Source of the DNA: Arsenophonus sp052174455
GTDB taxonomy: Bacteria > Pseudomonadota > Gammaproteobacteria > Enterobacterales > Enterobacteriaceae
NCBI GenBank assembly: GCA_052174455.1
Contig: JBQMRP010000030.1
Location: 62,001-126,000, forward strand
Direction: 5' to 3'
Length of the DNA: 64,000 nucleotides
A model generated the notes under the pieces. That model made no database searches, was not told the DNA's origin, and saw only the letters and a program-made list of their open reading frames with translations. Positions 1 through 10,909 of the stretch are shown piece by piece (the first letter of the stretch is position 1; each line of letters opens with the position of its first letter). The translations under genes were made by a program, and so were the position numbers.

Positions 1-796
1 CTTAGCAATCAAGGTTTATCTATTAATTCACTCTCCCTCGGTAATCTGCCAGGAAACGAGGTCTCGTTAACATTGAATTTTTTCTTTTAATAATCATTTA
101 GAGCTGCTGATACGGCGGTATAACTAGGTAAAGTTATTTAAACCCTTAGATTAGCTGGTCGATTTTAATAATTTTATCGGTTATTTATCAGAATTATTCT
201 AACTCTAGTTGTATCCTGAATCGCCTACAGCTTCTTCAGTATATTAATTCCTAGATGATCAATCATCAACCACGATAATCACTATCCCGTGAATGCTAGT
301 TAGATATCAGAAAATTATGTATGGCAATGTGGTCTTTTGTTATTGGGAGATCACTAAAACTTATAGTGCCTTGGCTACCTCTAAGCAAACACTTGGTGAA
401 CAAAAAGGGTGTATGGCGAGGAAAATATCATCTCCAGGTGTTGGTATACTGTCAGTGGTAGCGGTTAGTAGGATTTTATCCACCCAGCACTCCGATAATT
501 ACTTTTATATATTGCGGTAATTAAACAAACTGGGTATTGTTCATAATCTTCTTGATCGTGGTCGTTTTTTACAAACTGTAGTGCCATGGCAAGGTATTTT
601 TCGCTAATAATCGGTTAACCAGTGGTTAACAGGGTCCATGACCTGGTTATTGTTTTAGTTTATAGTTGCCATTGATAAAACTGAATATCAGTACGCTCGA
701 TTGGTCAGTTTCGGAGGCAATCTGATCTTGTGGATGTCTTAATCCCGTATCAATTAATGTTTGCAGCTGCTTAATAATCCCTGGATTTTTAGTCAT
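1..796 (-). pseudogene. MuB-like transposition ATPase, decayed
   Basis: Broken gene resembling the Mu phage B protein, the AAA+ ATPase that binds target DNA and activates the MuA transposase. On the minus strand a likely start ATG is at 796-794. Early translation reads IASETDQSS and then FINGNYK, matching the N-terminal helix-turn-helix of MuB (IALESGLS, FINDKY). Farther on, near 245-275, a stretch reads DHLGINILKKL then QDTTRV, which matches the Walker B region of MuB (DEADHLGAEVLEEL). Several stops and frameshifts separate these pieces, and the gene may run off the left edge. It lies downstream of the MuA-like remnant on the same strand, the A-B order of Mu-type elements. Identification is from remembered family sequence; moderately sure. 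Confidence 0.55.
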
Positions 797-1154
797 GAAA
801 ACTGCTCTTCTCTTAAAAAGAAGAGTGTTGTCTTTTGTTATGTTATTCAGTTAACTAACCAAGTGGTTTTTTAGAACAGCGGATCAATCTTCTAAGATTC
901 CATTAATAATAAGCCCGATGTAACATCACTTCCATATTGAGGTTTTTCTATTCTTTAATCTCGGTTTTCAATGCGGTATTCCTATTTACTTATAATATTA
1001 GCCGATAATCCCTAGGTCATCTACTTTTTATTCTGCAATGTCAGGATGTTTCTGCCTCAGGGAGTGCTACTTTTTTCACCCTACAGTTGCGAATCTCTTT
1101 AATACGCTCTTTCTGGTTGTGATATTCTGGCGTTATTGGGAAGGCTAGATGTTT

Positions 1155-2350
1155 ATTGTATCCTAGATTTCTTAACAGAGGTAAGTAACGTCCATCCAGC
1201 GCATAATAATCTTGCTATTATCATGAATGTAGTACTTGTTGTTAATCTTTGACCGTATTAAACCCGACAGTTTATCGGCATAGTAAAAGTCGTTGAGGAA
1301 AGGGATTTCAGAACGGGTGACAGTGCGTTTGGATTGCGGAATAAATAGATCGCGCAATCCAAGATATGTCAGCAATTTAATTTCAGTATCATCGTTTTCC
1401 AGCTTCCAGTGATAAAAATCGCCCGAACTGTAATTCTCTTCATTGGCTCATTTAGAAAATTCACTGTGCAGACTGATGTTGTATCATTCCACCCGATCTT
1501 GATGTTATTAATTAATCTACCACAGGAGGGTAGATGTAGTGTATTTTTCTGGTCTGAAATTTTATGATAGATATTTTTGTGGATGTTCAACGTTGATTTA
1601 AGCGACTCACACTGTTTCCCTGGTCAGGTACCAGTACCGTAAATAGGTAGGTAAAGGAGAGCGCTAAAATAGATAATTAAGATTACGATTTAGCCGCTCG
1701 ATAATGCTGGACCCTTTTGGATTAATAGAAATACCGATCGGATCTTTAATATCTAGGTAGATTAAAATACTGGTAATATCCATCTTGATTATATTATTAA
1801 TTTTGCTTCTACCGTTATTCGAGTAGTAGAGAAACGACTTCCAATAGGTGGAAATGCCATACTCAGAACATTAGTAACGAAATTAGATTCTCGGAAGGCG
1901 ACAAGCTTAAGTCAGTAATATAGCGTAAGCTTCCATCAATAATCAAAGATCACATTTTCAGCAAAAATGGTTGACCGTGGTCAAAATTAATGAACATAAT
2001 CTTCATTATGTAACCGTCTTTCAATCTAGATGTAGTTAATCAGCAGGTAGTTCAATTACGACGTATAAAATGCTTTTAGTTGGCTATGTTCTATGCTAGT
2101 TGTGTGCTACACTGTTTGACGATTTCATGGAATTTTTGCATCGCATACAGCACGGCATCATAATAAGAAAAAAATGGTTAATATTAGCAGATTATCTCGC
2201 ATAGTGTTATTACTAGTTGGTGAAAAATCCGCATATACCTCTTTCATATTTACACTGTTTAGTTTTTGATAGTGCGCCAGATAGTCATGCAAACAAAAGA
2301 TTTGTTCCGATTTACTCACCTTAACGATTTCTGTATTATCAGACACTCAG
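1155..2350 (-). pseudogene. Mu-type (MuA/TnsB-like) DDE transposase, decayed
   Basis: Minus-strand remnant of a large DDE transposase. The best part (1375-1172) reads SKRTVTRSEIPFL, then FYYADKLSGLI and IMRWMDVTYL, matching the C-terminal beta-barrel of Mu-type transposases (Mu_transpos_C). Upstream, near 1740-1680, GISINPKG followed by IIERLNRNL resembles the end of the catalytic core with its conserved Glu. The open stretch 2346-2158 may be its N-terminal part, but I cannot place it. Stops and frameshifts are frequent, so no functional protein is made. Together with the MuB-like remnant downstream it suggests a Mu-like prophage or Mu-type transposon that died here. Confidence 0.5.
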
Positions 2351-2359
2351 TGGAGAAAA

Positions 2360-3990
2360 CCCCTGCGCGGTAGTTTTTTGTAGTCGCTAACCAACGCTTA
2401 AGTGTAATTTTACTAAGTTGATAGCATTGGTCTTTCTAGGATTAGTTATCTGTACCGTTTTGGGTGATGCCTTTGGTAATTGGCTTTTTACCTCTTTCAT
2501 GATAAAGAAAATGTCCTACGCGCACCTATAATATGGTTGTTGGCTGATGGTTTAGAATATTTGCGCAATTACATGCGTGTGTATTGGCAATCTGCCGATG
2601 CTTATCAGTTAGGTCAATAACTTATTGCCAGCTAAGATCGAGAAATGACAATAAATATTTAGTTTTCTAAATTCTTAGGATTTATGTTGACCTTTAATAC
2701 GCTATGTTGTTTGACTACATTATCAATAAGTGCAGTGATTATTAGTTATTTAAGAGATTCTTATAGATAGCGCACTGGGAACTTCAAGGTAATAAGTAAT
2801 CAATATAATACTCCTAAGCTTTAGTACTTTGACTCTTCTGTTTTATCATTGATTAAAAGCTATTTTCTTACTTATTTAGTGCTAGTCGTAATTATTGTGC
2901 TGTTAGGTAACCATAAAATCTCAATTAGTTCAGTTTCTAATATAAACATGATCAGACTATCTCACGGAATAAGGATACTAACTTCGGCTAGATTTTTTAG
3001 GAATAAGGCTGATCCCGTTTCAAAAATAATGTGTTCGTGTTTTTTACAAGAGCGATCAATGGCATTTTAGTGAATTAAATTTCATAGCAAGATTAGATCA
3101 ATAATTAACGCAGTCTAAATTCTTTTGCATGCACAGTAGCTATAATATATTGACGGTGCCGATTATTATGGTTGAAAACATTATTTCTAAGTATAATTAG
3201 ATTGCTCTAAAAGAGCATCTATAAAAATGAGTCGGATAAGTTGTTAGCTATACAGCTAAATATAAAATCAAAAAGATATCAATGTTTTGATATTTCTTTT
3301 TATTTAGCAAAAAAAAGAAAGCTTTTGAATAGACTGTAGTTATTATGAAAAAGAAAAATTTTGCAACAAGAGGAGAAGACTGGGAAAGATCATATCTATG
3401 TTTAATAATTATTGTATAGAATGAATCAAGCCTGTGTTTAAATGTAATAGAAAAATAACTAAAAATCAGTATCTCTTTAATAAGCTTATTAAAGAACTTA
3501 CTAAATAAGTAGAGCTAACCAAGAATGGTAATCTATTGTTGATTTTAGGAAATTGGATCGTTCTTTAAGAGAAGAACGAATACTATTTATTCTTGCTAAA
3601 AGGAGATAGCAGTAGTTTACTGGGGTATTGTAAGTGAAACTTTCATTAAAGTCTGTACTCATTGAGTTAATGCACTAAATTTATATATATTAATTATAAG
3701 TTTGAGTTAATAACCATTGTTTTTCTATTTTTTTTATGTATTTCTTTTGATAAAGAAATAATATTGATTATTTGCCAAAAACTAAGCATCTATAAAAAGT
3801 AGGCTGTTACCATATAGAATGCATTTATATGTAGCTTATGCACAGGAATTCTTTCATTAGAAAGGCAATTCTATTTTTTTGGTTTTTTTTGTGAGCTGTT
3901 ATTTACAGCGCTTTTTTATACCTTTGGTAATAAAAACCTCGTTTACTTTTCGATAAGAAACTATATAATATAGCTTTTAAAAAGCCTTTC
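2360..3990. other. Unresolved decayed DNA
   Basis: No intact gene is seen. On the plus strand around 2500-2800 several frames join into a readable but broken stretch (for example YLRNYMRVYWQSADAYQLGQ, then LTFNTLCCLTTLSISAV), which looks like an old membrane-associated protein. I do not recognise the family. An open frame of 73 codons at 2849-3070 starts with a hydrophobic segment and may be part of the same remnant or the next gene. From about 3070 to 3990 I see nothing identifiable. Confidence 0.3.
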
Positions 3991-4004
3991 CAGAATATAG
4001 CTAA

Positions 4005-5515
4005 TATAATGTCTGATTGTCTTCCTGCATTAAGATCTCTGTCGAGTACTCCTTAGTCAGATGGTCATAGTATGATATATAACCCATTTACCTCTCAGTA
4101 ATGCTGCAGTTTTAACGCGATACTGGTTGGTGTAAAGTAGGGCCCACACGAAGTATTTCACGCTATACTAATTCTCTTTTTATCTTTTTAGCGAAGCGCA
4201 CTTTTCAGTAATTGTCTGTACTATTTTTTTAGGTAAGGATACTACTGATTTCTTGAACCGAATTTACCTCAAACTAAGAAGACTAGAATTTATCAAGTCA
4301 TCGCTATGACGCATCATCCGGATGATAGCGCCTCACTAGATTCTTTAACCACTCTTTTTTTTGAAAAACAGCTCACACCCCATACAGGATATTAAATATC
4401 CAGACATCCACTGGTAACGGAGACATTAGTATGCAAATGTTGATTGAGTTGTCAACTAAAATGTACAAGACGTAGAATATACTAATTTCAATGCCCTGTT
4501 TCCGTGTCAGCTGGATTATAATGTAGAGAAACGGTGTAAAATATAGCTTTTAGTGGTTGCTAATTTTTGTTAAAAAATGACAAAAAATAGACATATTAAA
4601 AGTAACGTCTTGCTAGTCCCAATCGGATAAAATATGAATCCACTGTCCTAATCGTTGCTCGATAACTTTAAAATCACATGAACTGCAGTTTTTAACTTAA
4701 AGATTTGGCAAAAAACAGCGGTGGAAGCATTCAGGAGAGGCTAACAGCAGTAGCGACCCGATAAAATTCTATGGAACAAATGTCGCAGGTAAGCATTCAT
4801 TCGACAGAATACATTGATTAATAAGTTAATATTTTTCAGCGTATTTTTCAAGAAAGTTATTTCAGTCGTTATAAATGGTGAAAATAGTTTAATTATGGGA
4901 ATGTATATTTTCGTAAATTACTTCTGGGTATTTTATTATAGGAATAGAAATTGTGATTCTGTCGCATTCATTAGGTCTATCAGCCCAGTTATCTTTACAT
5001 TTATCCTATTGGCTAATAAGACGTGGATTATCCTTAATTCCCTATATAGAGATGAATTTATCGACAAGAATGTTTTAGCCCATTGTCCTCAATGCAGTTG
5101 CATCTCCAACGTCATCATCTTGGAGGTCTTTTCTATTTAGGTATTTCTGAAAATCCCGGATAATCATGATTAGAATCGGATAATATTATGTATCAAGAAA
5201 AAATTTAGATTAGAGTTGGATAAATTGCGCATCCCTTTTTTTGTGTTAAAAATTTAGTCGGTATGTCATCATTAATTTCAAGAGGAAGATTTATTAAATA
5301 TCTTCAGGGTAGCATAATAGTTTAACACATGAAATCGCGTATTATCTTCCTGATTTTATCCAATTTAAGTTTTCTAAAAAATTTTTCCGAGCCATCTAAA
5401 TAAATTTCTGAAAAGATTAATGTATCGTAGAGTATAGAGCAGGACATATATCATGGATCTGCTAGAAGTAGTATAGCTCCACAGACATAATATATGCTAC
5501 GTTCAAGAGCTTAAT
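4005..5515 (-). mobile_element. IS91-family remnant, copy 1
   Basis: Minus-oriented remnant that aligns by eye along most of its length with the repeats at 30640-32040 (same orientation) and 21060-22450 (opposite orientation). The 21-kb copy shows the protein family: an IS91-type rolling-circle (Y2, zinc-binding) transposase. Every reading frame here is broken. The plus-strand open frame at 4814-5140 lies antisense inside the element and is not a gene. The right end abuts an IS1595-like fragment. Borders were judged from where the similarity stops. Confidence 0.5.
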
Positions 5516-5850
5516 GTAGAGCATCTTGGCTCTTTTTTTGAGTCTTATCATTGATAAGACTCCATCTTTTGTTCAGTGATGAAGAAAATGCTATGAAACC
5601 TTTGCTAGCGAGCATGAAATTAGTCACCATCGCCTAATAAGGTTGAATAATTAGAAAGTTATTTATAAAAATTATACATTAAAAACCTAAACAGTTATGT
5701 CAGCCTCTTAAAAAGAGAGCTGAATAGCTTCTATGGTGTAGAGTCGTTTTATTTTTTAGTGAATTATCTGGCCTGCTGAAGATTATTTAAAATCACAATA
5801 ATTGAAATAAAGACGTGTCTATAAATTGCTTTACTAGAAAAGCAAAACTT
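5505..5850 (+). mobile_element. IS1595-like transposase 3' fragment
   Basis: This fragment is collinear with 27695-28070 and 44473-44840. Shared stretches include the run around 5595-5625 and the GTCGTTTTATTT run near 5743. In the better copies the region encodes LKRWL followed by FHGVG, YL, NYL and WKR, resembling the C-terminus of IS1595-type transposases. The 5' half is absent; the fragment is joined to the IS91 remnant on its left. Confidence 0.4.
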
Positions 5851-6018
5851 TTCCTAACATAATTGTATTTAAATATTATTGAAGTAAGGTATCTACTCCC
5901 ATAGAGATTGATTTTGGTTAAACTAGCTTGATAGGTTTTGATTAAAATAAAAAAAAGTTTATCTGATACTAGAATTTGAAACAATAAAAAATATCATCTG
6001 ATGTCCATTAATGTTTTA

Positions 6019-6103
6019 TGGTGCCGAAGGCCGGACTTGAACCAGCATGCCAGAAGGCGGTTGATCTTGAATCAACTGCGTCTACCAATTTCGCCACTTC
6101 GGC
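6019..6103 (-). tRNA. leuX: tRNA-Leu (anticodon CAA)
   Basis: An 85-nt class II tRNA that folds with a GCCGAAG/CTTCGGC acceptor stem, a short variable arm, a TTCAAGA anticodon loop (anticodon CAA) and GTTCAAGTC in the T arm. The CCA end is encoded (tgg at 6019-6021 on the plus strand). Length and sequence closely match enterobacterial leuX, which decodes UUG. leuX is a well-known integration site for islands in enterics, which fits the mobile-element graveyard beyond its 3' end (positions below 6019). No integrase or attachment-site duplication was found. Confidence 0.95.
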
Positions 6104-6574
6104 ATTAAAAGAGGTAAATGCAAGAAAATAACGTAATTATACTTGTTATCTTGTCAGATGCAACTGTTATTTATCATCGATGAAATTAATTGTTTTAAAA
6201 GCAATTATTTGTCTAATTCAGGTAAATTTGTTTACTAACTGTTAGGATAGTTCTATAATTATTATAGCGTTTTGACCAAGTTTTCTTTTAATTCAGTCAT
6301 GCAATCTATTTATCTCTAGATTCCTCTAACGGTAATGATTTTTTGATCTACGATGATAGTTTTTTCATCATCTTGATAACACTTGTTTTCAATAAGAAGT
6401 AGAAAATTTTATTATTTATTTCTAGTATTACGCATTTTCTTGGTAGGTAGTGAGTTTAATGTTACTAAATTTCTTTGATCAATATTTAAATAAGATGGTT
6501 GTAAGGTTCCCTGTTAGGTAAATTTGCTTTGCTGTTGTAGGTTAATTTTGAGTAAAAAATTAAACAATAGCTTC
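6104..6574. other. Intergenic DNA, nothing recognised
   Basis: A+T-rich DNA between the tRNA-Leu gene and the first IS256 remnant. I see no gene, repeat or RNA here. The tRNA promoter should lie just right of 6103, but no clear consensus stands out. Confidence 0.4.
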
Positions 6575-7985
6575 TCAATCACCAGTGAGTTATTAACAAA
6601 TTTAGTGTATAGCGGTCAGGTTACGATCTACTCTAATGTTTTTAAAATCATCAGTTCTCTATCCTTAAATTGGATGTTGTTTATCATCAGAATCAGCAAG
6701 TTAAATCCTATTGGTCGTGCTTCCAATTTTCCTGAGCAGATAGGAGCAGATTAAATACCATTTAAAATGTTTCTTTTCAAAGCACAGTATTTTCGTATGT
6801 TAGCTTCATAAGTTTGCTGTCGCAAAAGTCAATTTAATCGGATTCATCGTTCTTATTAACACTTCGTGAGCTGAAAGGAAGGCATAGAACACCAGATATT
6901 TTTCGATCTTTCTTCAGTTTTTTCATCTCAGTAGGATACGCTGAAACCTTGCCAACAAAATATTAAGGGCTTTATTAGCGACATCACAGCTTTCTACTAG
7001 CCCATAGGCTTGCACAGTTTTTACCCTTAAACTTTTGATTGTATGTCTTTTAAGGTGAAACAACACATCAGATTTTTATTTTTGCATACCCAATAGCATT
7101 GGTGTTGCATATTCGGGAATATCTTTGCCATTGCACTCCAAAAATCAAGAGAACCCTATCCTGTAGTAAGCTTAGAGATGTAGTTAAGCCACTTGCTCGT
7201 AGATAATTAAAAAGTTTAGCCTACTTCGCTTCTTACTTTTGATAACTACTTTTGATTGCAACGAGCTCCTTATGTCTATGCGAAATCCCGCTAATAATGC
7301 CTAATAGGCAAATGTGATTATCTCGCCTAACAAAATGAGATATGCCTTCTGCCAAAAAATAAACCTAGCGCATATCGCTTAAATTATGTAGCCACCATTG
7401 CCGATGTTCTTTAAAGGCATTGTTGTTTCAGTCTATTGATACTATTAGTAGAGAGATCATGTGATTTCACCGAGAAAATCTATAACTTCTTAAAAATCAG
7501 CGGTAGCTTGTAGCTAGTAAGTACTACAGTTATGAGAGCAACTTTTCGCCGTTTTTGCACGTTTTAGATAAGGAAGTAATGAGCTGTTAAGGTAATGTTC
7601 CGTTTTTCACTGCGATCCATAATCTTCGCACTTTAATCTCAACATCTCTTCCATATCACTCTGTATGTGGTTCGCTATGGTACATAACCATTACAGATAA
7701 CGGCATCGCCAACCGCTGACAAAACAGCATCAGCATCCTGATCGCAGCAAATATCTTCGAGGCACTGCCTTAACAGCGATTCTATTAGTTGCTTGGCGCA
7801 ATTACGAATAAATTCATGTAAAAATTAGAGATAATATCTGATTTTGCGAATAATATCTGTAGGATAGACTTTTCACGGTATATTATCTCTCTATTATTGA
7901 AATCATGCATAAAATTAATCATCAGAATACGCCACCATCCCTAAAATCCATATGTTAGAAATGGGATAACTCTATACCGAGAACA
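6575..7985 (-). mobile_element. IS256-family remnant 1, near full length
   Basis: Minus-oriented dead IS256-type element, one of eleven related remnants in the window. It runs collinearly with 16860-18270, 25785-27310 and 41250-42715. The family was identified from other copies: ISTADFYEEIMLLLDKN (minus strand, about 17730-17800) and TNLIELVFNDSETIK (plus, from 38573) match conserved stretches of IS256 transposases (STRKV/ISTADFYEAL-type and TNPIESTFATVR-type). The same TNPIE..FATV stretch can be traced here near 6820-6850. Many stops; no functional transposase. Confidence 0.6.
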
Positions 7986-8342
7986 ATATAAAAATATTAC
8001 TTTTAATCAGTTAAAAGTTCAGATTCCTAATACTAAAAGTGATTCTATGCAAAAGTTAAACATATTATTATCACAAATTATAATATGAATTTCTATTATA
8101 GAAAAAATCAAAATAATACCGCAGAATAATAGTTAAATTGTTTTTATCAACGCTTTTTAGATAGATTTGGCAAGTGACAATATACCTTCTTTAATTCTTA
8201 TAATCTTTTTTGATAATATGAAGCGCTTTGAGTGAACTGTAAGTGCATGTTCTATTTAATTAATCTCTAGAATAAAATTAAATTAATGGTAATTTGAATT
8301 ACTATTGGAGTATTATCTAAATTGATTAATCTCACTTTTTTT
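7986..8342. other. Intergenic DNA, nothing recognised
   Basis: A+T-rich DNA between the IS256 remnant and the 3' end of priC. No gene or clear terminator was recognised. Confidence 0.4.
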
Positions 8343-8888
8343 TTAAAAATTATGATTTTTATACCGTTTAATCGTCCTTTCTATGTGTAGAAGAGACTGA
8401 CGGCATCTCATTAATCTTTTGGCTAATGTCACTATTTGCTGTTGTAACTTCTGGTAAGCTCTAAATGACTGTTGTTTATCTAATTGTTCCTCTCGATCAA
8501 TTACCATAGTGATTAAACGACGTTCATAATCTTGATGTTGAACTAAACGTTTATAGAGATCAACGGTTTTTTCTTTTTGATTATCATGGTTTTCTTGGTC
8601 TCTTAAAATTTGTGTTGCAGATTCACGCGTTATAGCTCCAATTTGGGCAATAATTTTTTCTGTTAAAAAAATAACCTGTTCTGAACGTAATGTTATAACA
8701 GCATGTTTTAATTGATTAAAATGTTGTTTGATTTCGAATAAACATTCGCTTAATTGATAGCTTTTTCGATAAAATAATTTATCATCAAAACGTAATCTTA
8801 TGAAAGAAGAGTCTACAATAGGTTTTATTTTTTCTGACAATGCTTCAATTTGTTCTTCAAGCATGTTTAGTAACTTTTGTGTTTTCAT
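8343..8888 (-). CDS. priC: Primosomal replication protein N'' (PriC)
   Basis: A 181-residue protein close in length to E. coli PriC (175). PriC binds SSB-coated single-stranded DNA and helps reload DnaB helicase at stalled forks through the PriA-independent or Rep/PriC restart route. The start MKTQKLLNMLEEQIEAL parallels E. coli MKTALLLEKLEGQLATL, and the region QHQDYERRLITMV (about residues 115-128) matches the family's QHQDFERRLREMV. The C-terminus is basic and helical, as expected. It diverges from the apt-dnaX side, as in E. coli. Its usual partner in the Rep/PriC restart route, rep, is a pseudogene in this window, so PriC may act without Rep. The frame is open and conserved; I judge it functional. 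Confidence 0.9.
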   Translation of the reverse strand: MKTQKLLNMLEEQIEALSEKIKPIVDSSFIRLRFDDKLFYRKSYQLSECLFEIKQHFNQLKHAVITLRSEQVIFLTEKIIAQIGAITRESATQILRDQENHDNQKEKTVDLYKRLVQHQDYERRLITMVIDREEQLDKQQSFRAYQKLQQQIVTLAKRLMRCRQSLLHIERTIKRYKNHNF

Positions 8889-9039
8889 AGATTAAGCCAT
8901 GATAATAAAATATGTGATTACGATTTAATTTTATAGCAAAATGTGCCCCTTTATTAGGGTGGTTATTGTAACTTTATAGTAGTTTTCATAGATTGAAATA
9001 TTTGATTATTTTATCTATGATAATAATCATTATGGTTAA

Positions 9040-9565
9040 TAAAAACACAATTTATAAAAAAGAATATTGAAATAATTCTTAATGATCCAATATCAGGTTG
9101 TATTGTTTTGTAATATTACAACGTTATTGGATAATCTGGTCGCTTATCAAACTACTATTGATCTACTTGTTAGATAGATAACACTGATGGTTTTAATAAA
9201 TTATTACCGATTGAAGCGAAAGGATTTTTATTTTTGACACTAGTTTTAGGGTTGCTTTGCGTTTAGTTTTAGGATTTATTACAGTTTAATGTAAAGAGGG
9301 AAAATTACCGCATGTTACTTTATGGTAGAATTATGAGCTATAATATAGTACTACATAGATTACAGATCTATTAAAATAGTATTTCAGTAAAAATAATATT
9401 ATTAGTTATTGATGATTTAATTGCTATAGGTGGGAACGATTAAGGAAAAAGTAACCTTGATTCGGCATTTTGCAGGTAAAGTTAATGAAGAGATATTCAT
9501 TAACTATTTACCAGATTAAGGTATTATCGAGCTTATTAAAAATAAGTGGTTAATTGTTTTAATTT
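9040..9565 (+). pseudogene. apt: Adenine phosphoribosyltransferase, decayed
   Basis: A broken apt lies between priC and dnaX, its normal enterobacterial position. Readable islands in several frames include EAKGFLFL (family: EARGFLFG), EGKLPHVTL (KPGKLPRETI) and LLVIDDLIAIGG, the PRPP-binding signature (LVVDDLLATGG). Stops and frame changes separate them. Apt would salvage adenine to AMP; its loss implies dependence on de novo synthesis or other salvage routes. Confidence 0.75.
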
Positions 9566-9659
9566 AGTTGAATTTATAGGCTATTAATGTGCAAAATATG
9601 CTGACTAAGCATATAGCGACATCTTGGCGAAATTATATACTTAATGTCTGATAGGAATT

Positions 9660-10871
9660 ATGAGCTACCAGGTACTTGCCCGTAAATGGCGCCCACAAAC
9701 ATTTATCGATGTTATTGGGCAACATCATGTTTTAACCGCGCTAAAAAATAGTTTGCAACAGCAGCGCCTTCATCATGCTTATCTATTTTCTGGTACGAGT
9801 GGGGTTGGAAAAACGACTATTGCTCGGTTGTTTGCGAAAGGACTTAACTGTAAGGTCGGGATAAGTAAAAATCCTTGTAGTAAGTGTGTTAACTGTCTTG
9901 AAATAGCACAAGGACGATTTGTTGATTTGATTGAAATTGATGCCGCTTCGCGCACTAAAGTTGAGGATATTCGTGATTTGCTAGATAATGTTCAGTATGC
10001 ACCAGCGTGTGGTCGGTATAAAGTGTACTTAATCGATGAGGTTCATATGCTTTCTCATCATAGTTTTAATGCTTTACTCAAGACACTAGAAGAGCCGCCA
10101 GAACATGTAAAATTTCTATTAGCAACTACAGATCCACAGAAATTACCGATAACGGTTTTATCACGTTGTCTTCAATTTCATTTAAGGACATTGGATGTTG
10201 ATCAAATAAGTAGTCAACTTGAACGTATTTTAGTGGCTGAGCAAATATCAAGTGATAAATTCTCTCGCCAATTAATTGCTAAAGCTGCCGAAGGTAGTTT
10301 ACGTGATGCATTAAGTTTGACCGATCAAGCTATTGCTATGGGAAAGGGGCAAATATCCGTAGATTTAGTTAGCCAAATGCTAGGAATATTAAATAATGAA
10401 CAGCCTCTAGCAATCATTGAAGCGATTGTAGATGCCGATGGTCAAAAAATGATGGCTTTAGTAGAAGATATAGCTTTGCGAGGTGGTGACTGGGAAAGAG
10501 TATTGATTGAAATATTATCATTAATTCATCGCATTGCAATTATTCAGCTTTTACCGGTGGAGATGCAAGATGGTGTATCACCTATAGAAATACGTTTACG
10601 TTTACTTGCACGCTTGATTACACCAACTGATTTACAGCTTTTTTATCAAACCTTATTAATCGGACGTAAAGAGCTTTTTTATGCGCCAGAAAAACGAATG
10701 GGGGTTGAAATGACGTTGTTACGCGCATTAGCATTTCATCCTAAATGTACTAATGATATTGAAATTTCATTAGTATCATCACCAAAACTTATTAAAGAAG
10801 CTACTAAAAGTGATGAGATTGATAATCATATTAATAGTTTAATTAACTTAAAAGATAAAAAAAAATTTTAA
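9660..10871 (+). CDS. dnaX: DNA polymerase III gamma-type product (DnaX, zero frame)
   Basis: Encodes the clamp-loader ATPase of DNA polymerase III. The 403-residue zero-frame product starts MSYQVLARKWRPQTF like E. coli DnaX, carries Walker A GTSGVGKTT (about residues 44-52), the zinc-binding cysteines (C-x8-C-x2-C-x2-C within about residues 63-79), a Walker B/DExx region at LIDEVHML, and the SRC arginine-finger motif. It covers AAA+ domains I-II and the clamp-loader oligomerisation domain III. Translation stops at TAA (10869-10871) just after nine A's, leaving out the tau-specific domains IV-V, which continue in the -1 frame. The product therefore resembles gamma. An AGGA lies 3 nt before the ATG. 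See the slippage site and the C-terminal part listed next. Confidence 0.92.
   Translation: MSYQVLARKWRPQTFIDVIGQHHVLTALKNSLQQQRLHHAYLFSGTSGVGKTTIARLFAKGLNCKVGISKNPCSKCVNCLEIAQGRFVDLIEIDAASRTKVEDIRDLLDNVQYAPACGRYKVYLIDEVHMLSHHSFNALLKTLEEPPEHVKFLLATTDPQKLPITVLSRCLQFHLRTLDVDQISSQLERILVAEQISSDKFSRQLIAKAAEGSLRDALSLTDQAIAMGKGQISVDLVSQMLGILNNEQPLAIIEAIVDADGQKMMALVEDIALRGGDWERVLIEILSLIHRIAIIQLLPVEMQDGVSPIEIRLRLLARLITPTDLQLFYQTLLIGRKELFYAPEKRMGVEMTLLRALAFHPKCTNDIEISLVSSPKLIKEATKSDEIDNHINSLINLKDKKKF
10857..10865 (+). promoter_or_regulatory. A9 slippage site in dnaX
   Basis: Nine consecutive A's, read AAA AAA AAA in the zero frame, four bases before an in-frame TAA. A -1 ribosomal slip (A AAA AAA heptamer) or a transcript with one extra A moves reading into the frame of the 10910-11638 region. 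That frame is open from the tract onward, with no stop between 10859 and 10910. E. coli dnaX uses an A AAA AAG heptamer for programmed -1 frameshifting, but there the zero frame gives tau and the shift gives gamma; here the roles are swapped. No strong downstream stem-loop is obvious. Confidence 0.7.
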
Positions 10872-10909
10872 ATAAAGGAAGAAGCTCATCGGAAGAAAAA
10901 TTAATTACT

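Noticed and set aside
4814..5140. 108-codon open frame
   Set aside because: It lies antisense in a decayed IS91 copy, is not conserved in the other copies, and its CPQC motif has no supporting context.
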